Assembly: GCA_937958045.1 (NCBI GenBank)
Contig: CALFXL010000011.1
Coordinates: 1 to 60,245, forward strand
DNA length: 60,245 nucleotides
From: an uncultured Opitutaceae bacterium
Lineage (GTDB): Bacteria > Verrucomicrobiota > Verrucomicrobiia > Opitutales > Opitutaceae
Reading direction: 5' to 3'
Shown: piece by piece, positions 33,904 through 42,660 of the stretch
Layout: each line of letters starts with the position of its first letter
How positions within the stretch are numbered: position 1 is the first letter of the stretch
Program-made: the position numbers and the translations under genes
Notes under the pieces: model-generated
Told to the model about the DNA's origin: nothing
Databases searched by the model: none
Seen by the model: the letters and a program-made list of their open reading frames with translations, nothing else

Positions 33904-35331
33904 TTAGAGATCGTCGTCGCTCGATTTGCCGCGACCGAGCAGCGACTTCGCCATCTCGAAGGGCGAACGCGTCGGTTTGAACGGCGCCTGCGAGGTCGAA
34001 GCCATCGGCGGTGCGCTGAAAGGCGTCGCCGTGACCGGCGCAGGCGGAAGTCCGCGCAGACGTTTTTCCTGCTCGTCGAGTTTGGCGGAAAGTTCGGCGA
34101 GGCGCGCTTCGCGGCGTTTCATCTCGGCTTCCTGTTCGCGGAAAGCCATGCGCTCGTCACGGAAGACGGCGCGCTCGGCTTCGAGCAGATCGGTAGCGCG
34201 TTGGAGTTTTTCCCACGCCGCTTTCACCGCGGCGTCGTCTTGGAACGGCGAACGCGATTGCGGGCGCGAGCTGAACCACAGCACGCGATCGGCTTCGAGC
34301 TGGGCCTGAAGCTGGCGGAGACGCGCCTCGTATTCGCGGAGATTGGTTTCCTGTTCGCGGATGAGATCGAGATCCTCGTGCCAGCGACGACGCTCCTGCG
34401 CGAGTTGCGTGGCCTCGTGACGGATGCGCGTTTCCTCATCGGCGAGGCGCGCTTCAGCCGCGGCGAGTTTTGCGCGTTGCGCTTCGAGCTCGGTGCGTTC
34501 GCGCGCAAGTTCGTCGGCCGATTTGGCAAAGGGCGCGGAGGATTGAGATTCGGCGAGCTGACGACGCTCTTCTTCGAGAATGGAACGTTCGCGCGCGAGT
34601 TCCGAGCGAGCCTCGGCGAGGGCGCGCGCTTTCTGATCGATCAGCGCCTGCGCAGCGGAAGCCATCTCGCGCTGGCTGCGAAGCTCTTCGAAATCGCTTT
34701 GCACGCGAAGCGCGTCGGCGTTTTGCGCGAGCAGCGTTTTGAGCTCGGCTTCGAGCGCGGCTTTTTCGTGTTCGAGACGTTCGGCTTTTTCTTCGAGCAG
34801 CGCGCGCTCCTTGGCGCTGCGCATGAGCTCCTGACGAAAATCAGGCGTGTTGAAGGGGTCGTTGCTGTTGCCGAGGTCGGGGTTCGCGAGGACTTGAAGC
34901 ACGGCTTCGGCTTCGGCGAGCTCGGACGGCGTGAGTCCGGTGTCTTCGTTGGCGGACTGCTGATTGGGCCGGAGAATGGAGTTCACACGGCGCAGCAATG
35001 GGCGCAGGTCGCTGCCGGTGGGCAGCACGTCGTTGAGGCCCATGCGGATGCCTTTGACGATGAGCGGCAGCTCCAGTTGTTGCACGACCATCACGACGGG
35101 GACGGTCGGTTGGATCTTCTTCAACGTTTCGACGAATTCGAATTCCGTGGCTCCGGGCAGCCGCGCATCGACGAGCGCGAGATCGAACCACTCATTGCGA
35201 GCGGTTTCGAGCGCGGGCTCGCTTTCGGTGAACGCGCGCAGGTCGTAGCCCGCGTCGGCGAGCACGAGCACGAGCTTGCGCTTCATCTTCGCATCGCCGT
35301 GCACGACCAGGATTTTTTTGACCAGGTTCAT
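33904..35331 (-). CDS. Degenerate receiver domain fused to a long coiled coil
   Basis: The 475-residue protein opens with a CheY-like domain (residues 1-120): KKILVVHGDAKMKRKL, LALVDARLPG with Asp55 at the phospho-acceptor site. The conserved Thr/Ser on beta-4 reads Val (VVMVVQQ) and the Lys of the beta-5 loop is missing (DVLPTG instead of a TKP-type loop), so phosphorylation-induced switching is doubtful. Residues 165-430 are almost continuous charged coiled coil, and the tail is Pro/Ser-rich with EMAKSLLGRGKSSDDDL. No DNA-binding output domain. It may be a scaffold or polarity protein. A good AAGGAGG lies upstream of the ATG. Confidence 0.8.
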   Translation of the reverse strand: MNLVKKILVVHGDAKMKRKLVLVLADAGYDLRAFTESEPALETARNEWFDLALVDARLPGATEFEFVETLKKIQPTVPVVMVVQQLELPLIVKGIRMGLNDVLPTGSDLRPLLRRVNSILRPNQQSANEDTGLTPSELAEAEAVLQVLANPDLGNSNDPFNTPDFRQELMRSAKERALLEEKAERLEHEKAALEAELKTLLAQNADALRVQSDFEELRSQREMASAAQALIDQKARALAEARSELARERSILEEERRQLAESQSSAPFAKSADELARERTELEAQRAKLAAAEARLADEETRIRHEATQLAQERRRWHEDLDLIREQETNLREYEARLRQLQAQLEADRVLWFSSRPQSRSPFQDDAAVKAAWEKLQRATDLLEAERAVFRDERMAFREQEAEMKRREARLAELSAKLDEQEKRLRGLPPAPVTATPFSAPPMASTSQAPFKPTRSPFEMAKSLLGRGKSSDDDL

Positions 35332-35513
35332 AATGGGAAAAGTGGCTCCTCCTTACTTCGGCCAGACCGTAGGTTGGGGGTGCGGTTCCGCCACGCTATT
35401 GAGAGGTAGCGCGGGCTATTTACCCGTTCTTTACCCCGGCCAAGGGAGATTCCCTCAGGCCTGCCGAAAATCGTTCGCAGTCGCCCCGGCCGCGGCCGCG
35501 ACGCGCGAGCCGG

Positions 35514-36722
35514 TCAGGTGCGGAAAAGCACGTTTTCCCGGTGAAACATGCGCACGGCCAGTGCGAGCGCGCCTGCCGCATAAACGCAGGTGGAAACAAA
35601 AATCAGCAGCAGCGGCACGACGGGAAAGGAACCGGCTACGAGCTCTTTGCTCACGAGCGCGATGTTGAGGATCGGCACAAGCGCAAGGGTATTGGTGAGC
35701 TCCACGCCCGGCAACACGGCCGCGGCGGCGGGGAGGACCGCGAGGATCATCAACGGCGAGACGTAGGTTTGCGCTTCCTTGTGACTCTTCGCGAGCAGCG
35801 CGATCGTCATGAGCAAGGCCGAGAAAAACATCGCGAGCGGCAAGACGAGCACGAGCACACCGATCATGCCCGGAACACTCACCGTCGGAAAGGTGCCGCC
35901 GTGCGCCGACGCCGTCAGGTGCATCCAACTCGCACCCGCAATCAACGCCGAGCCGCCCATGGAAACAAGGGCCGCGCTCACGGTCGCCAAAGATGCGCAG
36001 AGCACGACAAGGAATTTCCCGATCACCAATTCGCTGCGCGCCGCGGGGCTGCAGAGCAGTGTTTCCAGTGTGCCGCGTTCTTTTTCGCCGGCGGTGAGAT
36101 CGATCGCCGGATACATCGCGCCGGTGAAGCAGAGGATGATGAACAGGTACGGAATGAATCCGCCAAAAACATTGCCGCCGACCTTTTCGGGCGGAGCGAC
36201 GTTTTCGCGTTTCGTGTCGAACGGGCGCAACGCCTCCGGCGCGAGTCCGTGCTCGGCGAGTCGCTGGCGCACGATGTTGTCGCGGTGAGAGCGCAGCACG
36301 CGTTCGACGGCCTCGACCGCGAAGCTGGAGCGCATCTCGCCGTCGTGCGAATAGATCGTGACGGCGACGCGTTCGCCTCGATCCAGCGCGGCGTCGAAAT
36401 GGGGAGGTATCTCCAAAGCGGCGCGCAGTTTTTTCTGGGAAATTTGCTCTGCGAAATCGTCGCCCGGCGGCAGCACGCGGAAGGTCTTTTGCTTTTCCAA
36501 CACAGCGCGAATCCGTGGCGAATCTTCGCCGCCGAGCACCATCACCGTGGGGATCTCTTGGCGGGCTTTTTTCACGAGTTTGACCGACGTCAGGGCGAAG
36601 CCGAACGTCACTGCAGGAATCACCACCGTGGGCACGACAAACATCGCGATGATGGAGCGCCGGTCGCGCAGCGTTTCGCGGAGCTCTTTGAGGAAAACGA
36701 TGAAGATCGTGCGCAGGTTCAT
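35514..36722 (-). CDS. ABC-2 transporter permease (NatB-like)
   Basis: The 402-residue permease has an N-terminal span (DRRSIIAMFVVPTVVIPAVT), a large extracytoplasmic domain (about 45-190) and five or six C-terminal spans (FIPYLFIILCFTGAMYPAI, GEKERGTLETLLCSP, VLVLVLPLAMFFSALLMTIA). The domain order and the EKERGTLETLLCSP loop match ABC-2 permeases of the NatB/YhaP type, used for sodium, drug or peptide export. It overlaps the ATPase gene by 4 nt. Substrate unknown. Confidence 0.87.
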   Translation of the reverse strand: MNLRTIFIVFLKELRETLRDRRSIIAMFVVPTVVIPAVTFGFALTSVKLVKKARQEIPTVMVLGGEDSPRIRAVLEKQKTFRVLPPGDDFAEQISQKKLRAALEIPPHFDAALDRGERVAVTIYSHDGEMRSSFAVEAVERVLRSHRDNIVRQRLAEHGLAPEALRPFDTKRENVAPPEKVGGNVFGGFIPYLFIILCFTGAMYPAIDLTAGEKERGTLETLLCSPAARSELVIGKFLVVLCASLATVSAALVSMGGSALIAGASWMHLTASAHGGTFPTVSVPGMIGVLVLVLPLAMFFSALLMTIALLAKSHKEAQTYVSPLMILAVLPAAAAVLPGVELTNTLALVPILNIALVSKELVAGSFPVVPLLLIFVSTCVYAAGALALAVRMFHRENVLFRT

Positions 36723-37465
36723 GCGTGAGCCTCCGCGGCGGTGACGATGCGCACAAAAATCTCCTCCATGTCTTGCTCGCCGTGACGCGCGCGGAGTTCG
36801 GCGAGCGAGCCTTGGTCGAGCAATCGGCCTTGGTGCACGATGCCGACGGTGTCGCAGAGTTTTTCCACCTCGCTCATCACATGCGTGGAGTACAGCACGG
36901 TTTTCCCGCGTGCGCGGCAGTCGCGAATGAAACGCACGATGGTGCGCGCCGCCATCACATCGAGGCCCAGGGTGGGCTCGTCGAAAATCATGACCGATGG
37001 ATCGTGGATGAGCGTGCGGGCGATGGAGGTTTTTTGCTTCATGCCCGTGGAAAATTTATCGATCCGACGATCGAGAAATTCGTGCATCTCGAGTTCGTTC
37101 GCGAGCTGTTCGATGCGCGTCGCGATGAGCTCGTCGGGCATGCGATGAAGACGGCCGAAGTAAGTGATCAACTCGCGCGCAGTGAGTCGTCCGTAGAGCG
37201 CGGTGCTCGTGGCGAGAAAACCGACCTGGCCGCGGACGCGTTCGGATTCACGGCGAAGATCGAAGCCGGCGACGGTGGCTTCGCCTTCGGTCGGCGTGAG
37301 CAAGGTGGCGAGCAGGCGAAGGGTGGTGGTTTTTCCCGCACCGTTTGCGCCGAGGAGTCCATAAATCTGGCCGGGCGAAACGTGGAAAGAAACGTCGTCC
37401 ACCGCGCGGAACTCGCCGCGTTTTTTGTCCCGGAATATTTTGGTGAGTCCCCGCGCGTCGATCAT
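36719..37465 (-). CDS. ABC transporter ATP-binding protein (NatA-like)
   Basis: The 248-residue ATPase has Walker A LLGANGAGKTTTLRLL, signature KFSTGMKQKTSIARTL, Walker B SVMIFDEPTLGLDVMAAR and switch His in YSTHVMSEVEKLC. The sequence is most like the NatA/CcmA-type exporter ATPases. It precedes the permease with a 4-nt overlap. It is divergent from the ribokinase gene across 135 nt. Confidence 0.92.
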   Translation of the reverse strand: MIDARGLTKIFRDKKRGEFRAVDDVSFHVSPGQIYGLLGANGAGKTTTLRLLATLLTPTEGEATVAGFDLRRESERVRGQVGFLATSTALYGRLTARELITYFGRLHRMPDELIATRIEQLANELEMHEFLDRRIDKFSTGMKQKTSIARTLIHDPSVMIFDEPTLGLDVMAARTIVRFIRDCRARGKTVLYSTHVMSEVEKLCDTVGIVHQGRLLDQGSLAELRARHGEQDMEEIFVRIVTAAEAHA

Positions 37466-37600
37466 GTGCGCGCATTTGCCGCAAATGTGCCGGCGAATGC
37501 AAGCGGGAGCTGTGCTTTGCCCAGGGCGGCGATTGCGGGAAACTGCCCGATGATACGGGCGGTGCTTGTCTCACCGCGCGCGGAGCGTCACAGTCCGCAC

Positions 37601-38560
37601 ATGCCTCCACCCCAAGTTGTTGTCGTCGGCAGTTACGTGCAGGATCTTTGTTGGAAGTGCGAAAAGTTTCCCCAATCGGGGCAGACCATCGTGGGAGAAT
37701 TCGCGAGCGGGCCGGGAGGCAAAGGTTCGAATCAAGCGATCGCCGCGGGGCGCACCGGTGTGAGCACGTTGTTCGTTGGCGCGATCGGGAAAGACGCGTT
37801 TGGGCGTGAGGCGAAGGCGTATTACAAGGCGGAAAAAATCGGCGCGCGTTTTGTCGAGAAACCGGCGCATGCCACCGGAACGGCGGCGATCCTCGTGGAG
37901 GATTCCGGACAAAACGAAATCGTGGTCGCCCTCGGCGCCAACGCGGCGCTTCTGAAAACCGATGTGCCGGCCGCGGCGCTCAAGCGGGCGAAAGTCGCCG
38001 TCGTGCAGCTCGAGTCGAATCTCACCACGGCGGCGTACGTCCTGAAAACCGCGCGGCGTGCCGGCGTGACCACGGTGCTCAATCCCGCGCCGATGCGTCC
38101 GGATTTCGATCCGACCACGCTCGCGTCGGTCGATGTGCTGATTCCCAACGAGACGGAGTTCACCGCGCTGGTGAATCGCCTGCGCATCGCGGGACGCACG
38201 GATTTCACGGAAGCGGCCTTGCAGGCGCTCGCGCCGGCAGCCTTGCACGCGCTCTGCCGCACGCTCGGACCGGCGACCGTCATTGTGACACTCGGCCGGA
38301 AAGGCTGTTTCGTGTCGCAGAAAACCGGATACACGAGCATCCCGGCGCGTACGGGTATCCGTGTTGTGGATACAACGGGCGCGGGCGATGCGTTTGTCGG
38401 AGGATTTGCGGCCGGGCTGGTGAAATTTGACGGCGACGTGCTCGCGGCGGCCCATTTCGCCAACGCCGTGGCGGCGCTCTCCGTCACCAAAACCGGCACC
38501 GCCCCCTCGATGCCGACAGCGAAGGAGATCGAGGTGTTTTTGAAGAAGCGGGGCGGGTGA
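37601..38560 (+). CDS. rbsK: Ribokinase (PfkB family)
   Basis: The 319-residue protein phosphorylates ribose or a related sugar at O5. PfkB signatures are GPGGKGSNQAIAAGR near the N-terminus and VVDTTGAGDAFVGGFAAGL, with the catalytic Asp, near the C-terminus; VVVGSYVQDLCW is a ribokinase-like start. I chose the ATG at MPPPQVVVVG; a 611-codon open frame extends far upstream only because it runs antisense through the ABC ATPase gene. Sugar specificity is inferred from family. Confidence 0.85.
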   Translation: MPPPQVVVVGSYVQDLCWKCEKFPQSGQTIVGEFASGPGGKGSNQAIAAGRTGVSTLFVGAIGKDAFGREAKAYYKAEKIGARFVEKPAHATGTAAILVEDSGQNEIVVALGANAALLKTDVPAAALKRAKVAVVQLESNLTTAAYVLKTARRAGVTTVLNPAPMRPDFDPTTLASVDVLIPNETEFTALVNRLRIAGRTDFTEAALQALAPAALHALCRTLGPATVIVTLGRKGCFVSQKTGYTSIPARTGIRVVDTTGAGDAFVGGFAAGLVKFDGDVLAAAHFANAVAALSVTKTGTAPSMPTAKEIEVFLKKRGG

Positions 38561-38580
38561 GAAACAATCGGGAGTTATTT

Positions 38581-39152
38581 ATGAGCATGATGGCAACCTC
38601 GCGCGGGTGACGGACGAACAGCTTCGAGGACTCTACCGGTCTCAGGATGTCATCGAAGGGCTGCTGTATCCGGATATGCCGAGTGTTAAGCCGTCCAAGC
38701 AGAGTTTATTTGCGCGACTTTTCGGGCGCGAGAGATCGCGCAAGGTCGGGGGCCTGCCAACTGAAGATCAAATGGATCTAGATAAGGCGTGGCATGTCCT
38801 GCATTTTCTGTTCACCGGCTCCGCTTGGGAAGGTGAGTTTCCCCAAGGCTTTCTCGTATCATGCGGAAAACCGGTGGGAGACGTGGATGTCGGTTACGGC
38901 CCAGCTCGCGGATATACGCCAGCAGAGGTTGCGCAAATCAGTGCATATCTCGAATCGCTCGATCTGTCCGCGCTGAGGACCTCGCTTGGTCCGAAGCGGT
39001 TATCGGAGGAGGGTATTTATCCTGATTTTGGCTCTGAGGAACCAATCTCTGATGAAGATTGGGAATACTGCTCGGGCGCATTCAATAACATGGCCGCCTT
39101 TGTTAGTGAAACGGCCAGACGTCAAATGGCGCTGCTGGTTTATATCAATTAG
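38581..39152 (+). pseudogene. DUF1877 (YfbM-like) protein gene with N-terminal frameshift
   Basis: The main frame encodes LDKAWHVLHFLFTGSAWEGE, the core of the YfbM/DUF1877 family, whose function is unknown, and ends in ALLVYIN. Read from GTG at 38607 it starts VTDEQLRGLYRS. Family members begin MSMx-type, and exactly such a start (ATG AGC ATG ATG GCA ACC TCG CGC) lies just upstream in another frame, where it stops at TGA after GGG. One missing base near 38602-38607 would join MSMMATSR to (R)VTDEQL. Either a recent frameshift or sequencing error, or translation starts at the GTG, giving 181 residues. Confidence 0.6.
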
Positions 39153-39256
39153 CGTTGGGGTATGGAGGTGTGGCAACAGGCCCGAAGATTTGGGGACACG
39201 TTGAATCGGCGGAGACGCGGCTTTATTTCTCCGCGTGGATCATTCAACTCGCGGGC

Positions 39257-40759
39257 ATGAAAGCTTCCATGCATGCCCGCTTCCTTGGCGTTTGGGTTTT
39301 GGCGTTTGGCCTTTGCGCGAGTGTTGCTCGCGCCGAAGTGAAGCTCCCCGCGGTGTTTTCCGATCACGCGGTGTTGCAGCGCGACAAGGCGCTGCCGGTG
39401 TGGGGCACGGCGGACGCCGGGGAACGCGTGGAGGTGAGTTTTGGCGCGCAGCGCCGCGAGACCGTCGCAGATGCGCAAGGCAAGTGGCACGTGACGCTCG
39501 ATGCCATTCCCGCGAATGCGACGCCGGCTGAGCTCGTCGTGCGCGGGACGAACACGATCACGCTGCGAAACGTCTTGGTGGGCGACGTGTGGTTGTGCTC
39601 GGGGCAATCCAACATGGAGCGGCAGCTCGGTCATCGCCCGGGGCACAAGCCGCTCCCGGACATGGAGCAGGAAATCGCCGCGGCGGATCTGCCGCAAGTG
39701 CGCTTGCTGAAGGTGAAAAAGCAGAAAGCGAAAACGCCCGGGAAAGACGTCGATGCCCGCTGGGAAGTTTGCACGCCGGAGTCGGCGCCGCGGATCGAGT
39801 TTTCCGCGGTTGGCTACTTTTTCGGACGGAAAGTCCATCTCGAAGAGAACGTCCCGGTGGGCTTGATCGACGCGACTTGGGGCGGCACGCGCATCGAGCC
39901 ATGGACACCGCCGGAAGCGTTTGCCCCCGTGCCGTCGCTGGCGGCTTTTGCCGTGGCCGCGCAAACACCAGGCGTGAAAGCGGAGGGAGCGATTCCCGGT
40001 GAACTTTATTACGGCATGGTGCATCCGCTCGTTCCGTATTCGTTGCGCGGATACATTTGGTATCAGGGCGAGAGCAATCTGATCGATTTGAACGACCGCG
40101 AGCTCTACGCGGACAAGATGGAGGCGCTCATCTCCGGCTGGCGCGCGGCGTGGGGCGATCGTGATGCGCCGTTCTATTATGTGCAGATAGCGCCGCATGC
40201 TTACCATGTGGTGCGCCGCCTGTGGATCGCGTCGCCGCGGGCGTTGCCGGAGTTTTGGGTGGCGCAAGCCGCGGCCACGCGGGTGAAAAACACGGGCATG
40301 ATCTCCACCGTGGATCTCGTCGACGATCTGATGGACATCCATCCGAGCGATAAAAAGAGCGTGGGCGAACGGCTCGCGACGATGGCGTTGAAGCGGACCT
40401 ACGGAAAACGCGATCTTGTGGATGCGGGGCCGGCTTTCGAGAGCTGGACGGTGCGCGATGGTAAAGCGGTGGTGACCTTTCGCGACGTCGCGGGCGGCTT
40501 GCGCAGCTCCGATGGCAAACGCCTGACATGGTTCGAAGTGGCGGGCGCGGACGGAACGTTTTTCGCCGCGGAAGCGACGGTGGAGAACGAGAACACGGTG
40601 GTGGTTTCGAGTCCGTACGTGAGCCAGCCGGTGGCGGTGCGGTACGCGTGGAGCGAAGCGGCGCGTCCGAATCTCCAGAATGGCGCGGGTTTGCCCGCCT
40701 GGCCGTTCCGCATCGATCTCTCCGGTCGCGTTGTGTCGACGGCACCGCTCGCGCCCTGA
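39257..40759 (+). CDS. Secreted sialate O-acetylesterase (SASA/SGNH)
   Basis: The 500-residue protein has a signal peptide (FLGVWVLAFGLCASVARA), a beta domain (LPAVFSDHAVLQRDKALPVW), and the SGNH hydrolase core: nucleophile Ser in CSGQSNME, WGGTRIEPWTPPEAF, YQGESNL, and the DxxH-type LVDDLMDIHPSD. The C-terminal domain ends the fold. The family removes acetyl groups from sialic acid and plant polysaccharides and is enlarged in glycan-degrading Verrucomicrobiota. A dyad with outer TTGAAT/ATTCAA (39201-39246) precedes the start. It ends 3 nt before the rhomboid start codon, so the two are probably co-transcribed. Confidence 0.88.
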   Translation: MKASMHARFLGVWVLAFGLCASVARAEVKLPAVFSDHAVLQRDKALPVWGTADAGERVEVSFGAQRRETVADAQGKWHVTLDAIPANATPAELVVRGTNTITLRNVLVGDVWLCSGQSNMERQLGHRPGHKPLPDMEQEIAAADLPQVRLLKVKKQKAKTPGKDVDARWEVCTPESAPRIEFSAVGYFFGRKVHLEENVPVGLIDATWGGTRIEPWTPPEAFAPVPSLAAFAVAAQTPGVKAEGAIPGELYYGMVHPLVPYSLRGYIWYQGESNLIDLNDRELYADKMEALISGWRAAWGDRDAPFYYVQIAPHAYHVVRRLWIASPRALPEFWVAQAAATRVKNTGMISTVDLVDDLMDIHPSDKKSVGERLATMALKRTYGKRDLVDAGPAFESWTVRDGKAVVTFRDVAGGLRSSDGKRLTWFEVAGADGTFFAAEATVENENTVVVSSPYVSQPVAVRYAWSEAARPNLQNGAGLPAWPFRIDLSGRVVSTAPLAP

Positions 40760-40762
40760 CGC

Positions 40763-41425
40763 ATGCTTCCGCTTTGGGAGACAGGTCGACCGCGCCGTCA
40801 TCCGGTGATGACGCGGTTGCTGATTGCGATCAGCGTGGGTGTATTCGCGTGGCAACTTCTTCTGTTCTCCCAAGGCGAACGCGTGTTGGAAGCATGGCTG
40901 ATGCGTCACGCGCTCGTGCCGGCTCGCTTGCTGGGCGACGTCGAAAATTGGCGCGAGTGGACGACGGTGTTTTCGTCGATGTTTATGCACGGCGGCGTGG
41001 CGCATCTGTTGGGGAACTGCTGGTTCCTTTGGGTGTTTGGAGCGAGCGTCGAAGCGCGAATGGGACGGGGAAAATTTGTGCTGTTTTATTTGCTCACTGG
41101 CGCGGCGGCGGCGGGTGCACAGGTGGTTTCGGCGCCATCGTCCGACGTGCCGATGATCGGTGCGAGCGGTGCGATCTCGGGAGTGCTCGGCGCGTATTTT
41201 GTGTTGTTGCCGCGCGAGTGGATCGTGGCGCTGGTGCCGTGGATCGTGCCCATCGTGCCGTTGCCGGCGGTCGTGTTTCTTTTCGTGTGGTTTGCGATGC
41301 AGGCGCTGAATGGCGTAGGCGCGTTGATGAACGAAAATGCGGGCGGCGGCGTCGCGTGGTGGGCGCACGCGGGTGGATTTGCGGCAGGCGTGGCGCTCGC
41401 GTGTCTGGCGCGAAAGAAAAAATAA
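40763..41425 (+). CDS. Rhomboid-family intramembrane serine protease
   Basis: The 220-residue protein has six hydrophobic spans. Key motifs: HGGVAHLLGNCWFLWVFG (the HxxxN oxyanion region), catalytic Ser in GASGAISGVLGAYF, and catalytic His in WWAHAGGFAAG. It cleaves single-pass membrane substrates within the bilayer. The gene begins 3 nt after the esterase stop and ends at a heptamer-repeat element shared with the convergent pilT gene. Confidence 0.93.
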   Translation: MLPLWETGRPRRHPVMTRLLIAISVGVFAWQLLLFSQGERVLEAWLMRHALVPARLLGDVENWREWTTVFSSMFMHGGVAHLLGNCWFLWVFGASVEARMGRGKFVLFYLLTGAAAAGAQVVSAPSSDVPMIGASGAISGVLGAYFVLLPREWIVALVPWIVPIVPLPAVVFLFVWFAMQALNGVGALMNENAGGGVAWWAHAGGFAAGVALACLARKKK

Positions 41426-41430
41426 GTCGG

Positions 41431-41536
41431 CAAGTACCAAGGCCGGGCCAAGTACCAAGGGCCACGGGACAAGTGACAGGAAGGTGCGGGCGGGACCGCT
41501 CTTGGAACTTGGACCTTGGAACTTGGAACTTGGACC
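41431..41536. repeat. Inverted heptamer arms (CAAGTAC / TTGGAAC) between convergent genes
   Basis: The left arm (41431-41460, with related units to about 41473) holds CAAGTAC and CAAGGCC/CAAGGGC units. The right arm (41501-41536) reads TTGGAAC, TTGGACC, TTGGAAC, TTGGAAC, TTGGACC with exact 7-nt period. The arms are complementary in the CCAAG/CTTGG core and could form a long imperfect hairpin around a spacer of roughly 30 nt. It lies between the rhomboid and pilT 3' ends; no conventional terminator is seen there. Confidence 0.75.
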
Positions 41537-41565
41537 TTTTAAAACCTGGACCCTGAGCCCCGCGC

Positions 41566-42651
41566 TCAGCGCGCGGCTGCAGTTGTTTCGAGATCGCCGG
41601 GTTTGAGATGCGAAGCGAAGAGCGCTTTGTTGGAGGCTTTCATGTAGGCTTCCAACGGGGCGACGGTGCCGTCCTTCACGCGGGCCATGAGACTTTGATC
41701 CATCGTGATCATGCCTTCGGCGGCGCCGCTTTCGATGAGCTGGCGGATGTTGGCGATCTGGCCTGTGCGGATGGTGTTGGGCAGCGCTTCGTGCGGGAGA
41801 AGAATCTCGTGCACGGCGACGCGGCCTTGCGGGAGGCGCTTGCAGAGAAGCTGCGACACGACACCCGCGAGACAGCCGGCGAGCATGGTGCGGACCTGGT
41901 TTTGTTCGTCGGCGGGAAAAGCGTTGATGATGCGATCGATCGTTTTCGGCGCGTTGTTGGTGTGGAGCGTGCCGAAGACGAGCATGCCCATCGAGGCGCA
42001 GCCGAGTGCGAGTTTGATGGTTTCCAGTTCGCGCATCTCGCCCAGCAGCACGATGTCGGGATCGTGTCGCATGGCGCTTTTGAGTGCGTCGGTGAAGGAG
42101 GCGGTGTGTTCGCCGACCTCGCGATGAACGAGGATGGATTCTTTGTTGGTGTGAACAAACTCGATCGGATCCTCGATGGTGATGATGTGGCGGCGCTGAT
42201 GCGTGTTGATGTAGTCGATCATCGCCGCGAGCGTGGTGCTCTTGCCGCTGCCGGTGGGGCCGGTGACGAGGACGAGTCCTTCGTTGAGTAGACAGAGGCG
42301 CTTCAAGACCTCGGGAAGTTGGAGGTCTTCGAACGAAAGAATCTTGGAGGGGATTTGTCGGAGGACGGCGCCCTGGCCCCAGTGATTGTAGAGAAAATTG
42401 CCGCGAAAGCGGGCGAGTCCGGGGATTTCGTGCGCGAGATCGAGGTCCTTTTTCTCAAGGAACTCCGTCCAACGACGTGGCGGGCAGATCTCGCGGAGAA
42501 GAGATTCCATCTGTTGCGCGGAGATCGGCTGCGCGTCGATCTCCATGAGCGAACCCGCGATGCGCGCTTTGGGGGGAAGTCCGATCGTGAGGTGAAGATC
42601 GGAGCCACCGCGTTCGAGCATGCTGCGAAGAAGTGAATCGATGGCGGGCAC
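41566..42651 (-). CDS. pilT: PilT-type twitching motility ATPase
   Basis: PilT is a hexameric AAA-like ATPase that depolymerises the pilus. Start GTG gives 361 residues (VPAIDSLLRSMLERGGSDLH), matching the family N-terminus; the open frame further upstream runs through repeat DNA and is not family-like. Motifs: Walker A LVTGPTGSGKSTTLAAMIDY, Asp box TIEDPIEFVH, Walker B DPDIVLLGEMREL, His box TLHTNNAPKTIDRI, and AGVVSQLLCKRLPQGR, AIRNLI-like NIRQLIESG. The two pilT genes lie in tandem on the minus strand, about 18 kb from pilMNOPQ. Confidence 0.94.
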   Translation of the reverse strand: MPAIDSLLRSMLERGGSDLHLTIGLPPKARIAGSLMEIDAQPISAQQMESLLREICPPRRWTEFLEKKDLDLAHEIPGLARFRGNFLYNHWGQGAVLRQIPSKILSFEDLQLPEVLKRLCLLNEGLVLVTGPTGSGKSTTLAAMIDYINTHQRRHIITIEDPIEFVHTNKESILVHREVGEHTASFTDALKSAMRHDPDIVLLGEMRELETIKLALGCASMGMLVFGTLHTNNAPKTIDRIINAFPADEQNQVRTMLAGCLAGVVSQLLCKRLPQGRVAVHEILLPHEALPNTIRTGQIANIRQLIESGAAEGMITMDQSLMARVKDGTVAPLEAYMKASNKALFASHLKPGDLETTAAAR

Positions 42652-42660
42652 GGCGGGGGA

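Noticed and set aside
39149..41458. A 769-codon minus-strand frame opposite the esterase and rhomboid genes
   Set aside because: Arg/His-rich shadow; both plus-strand genes carry full catalytic motifs.
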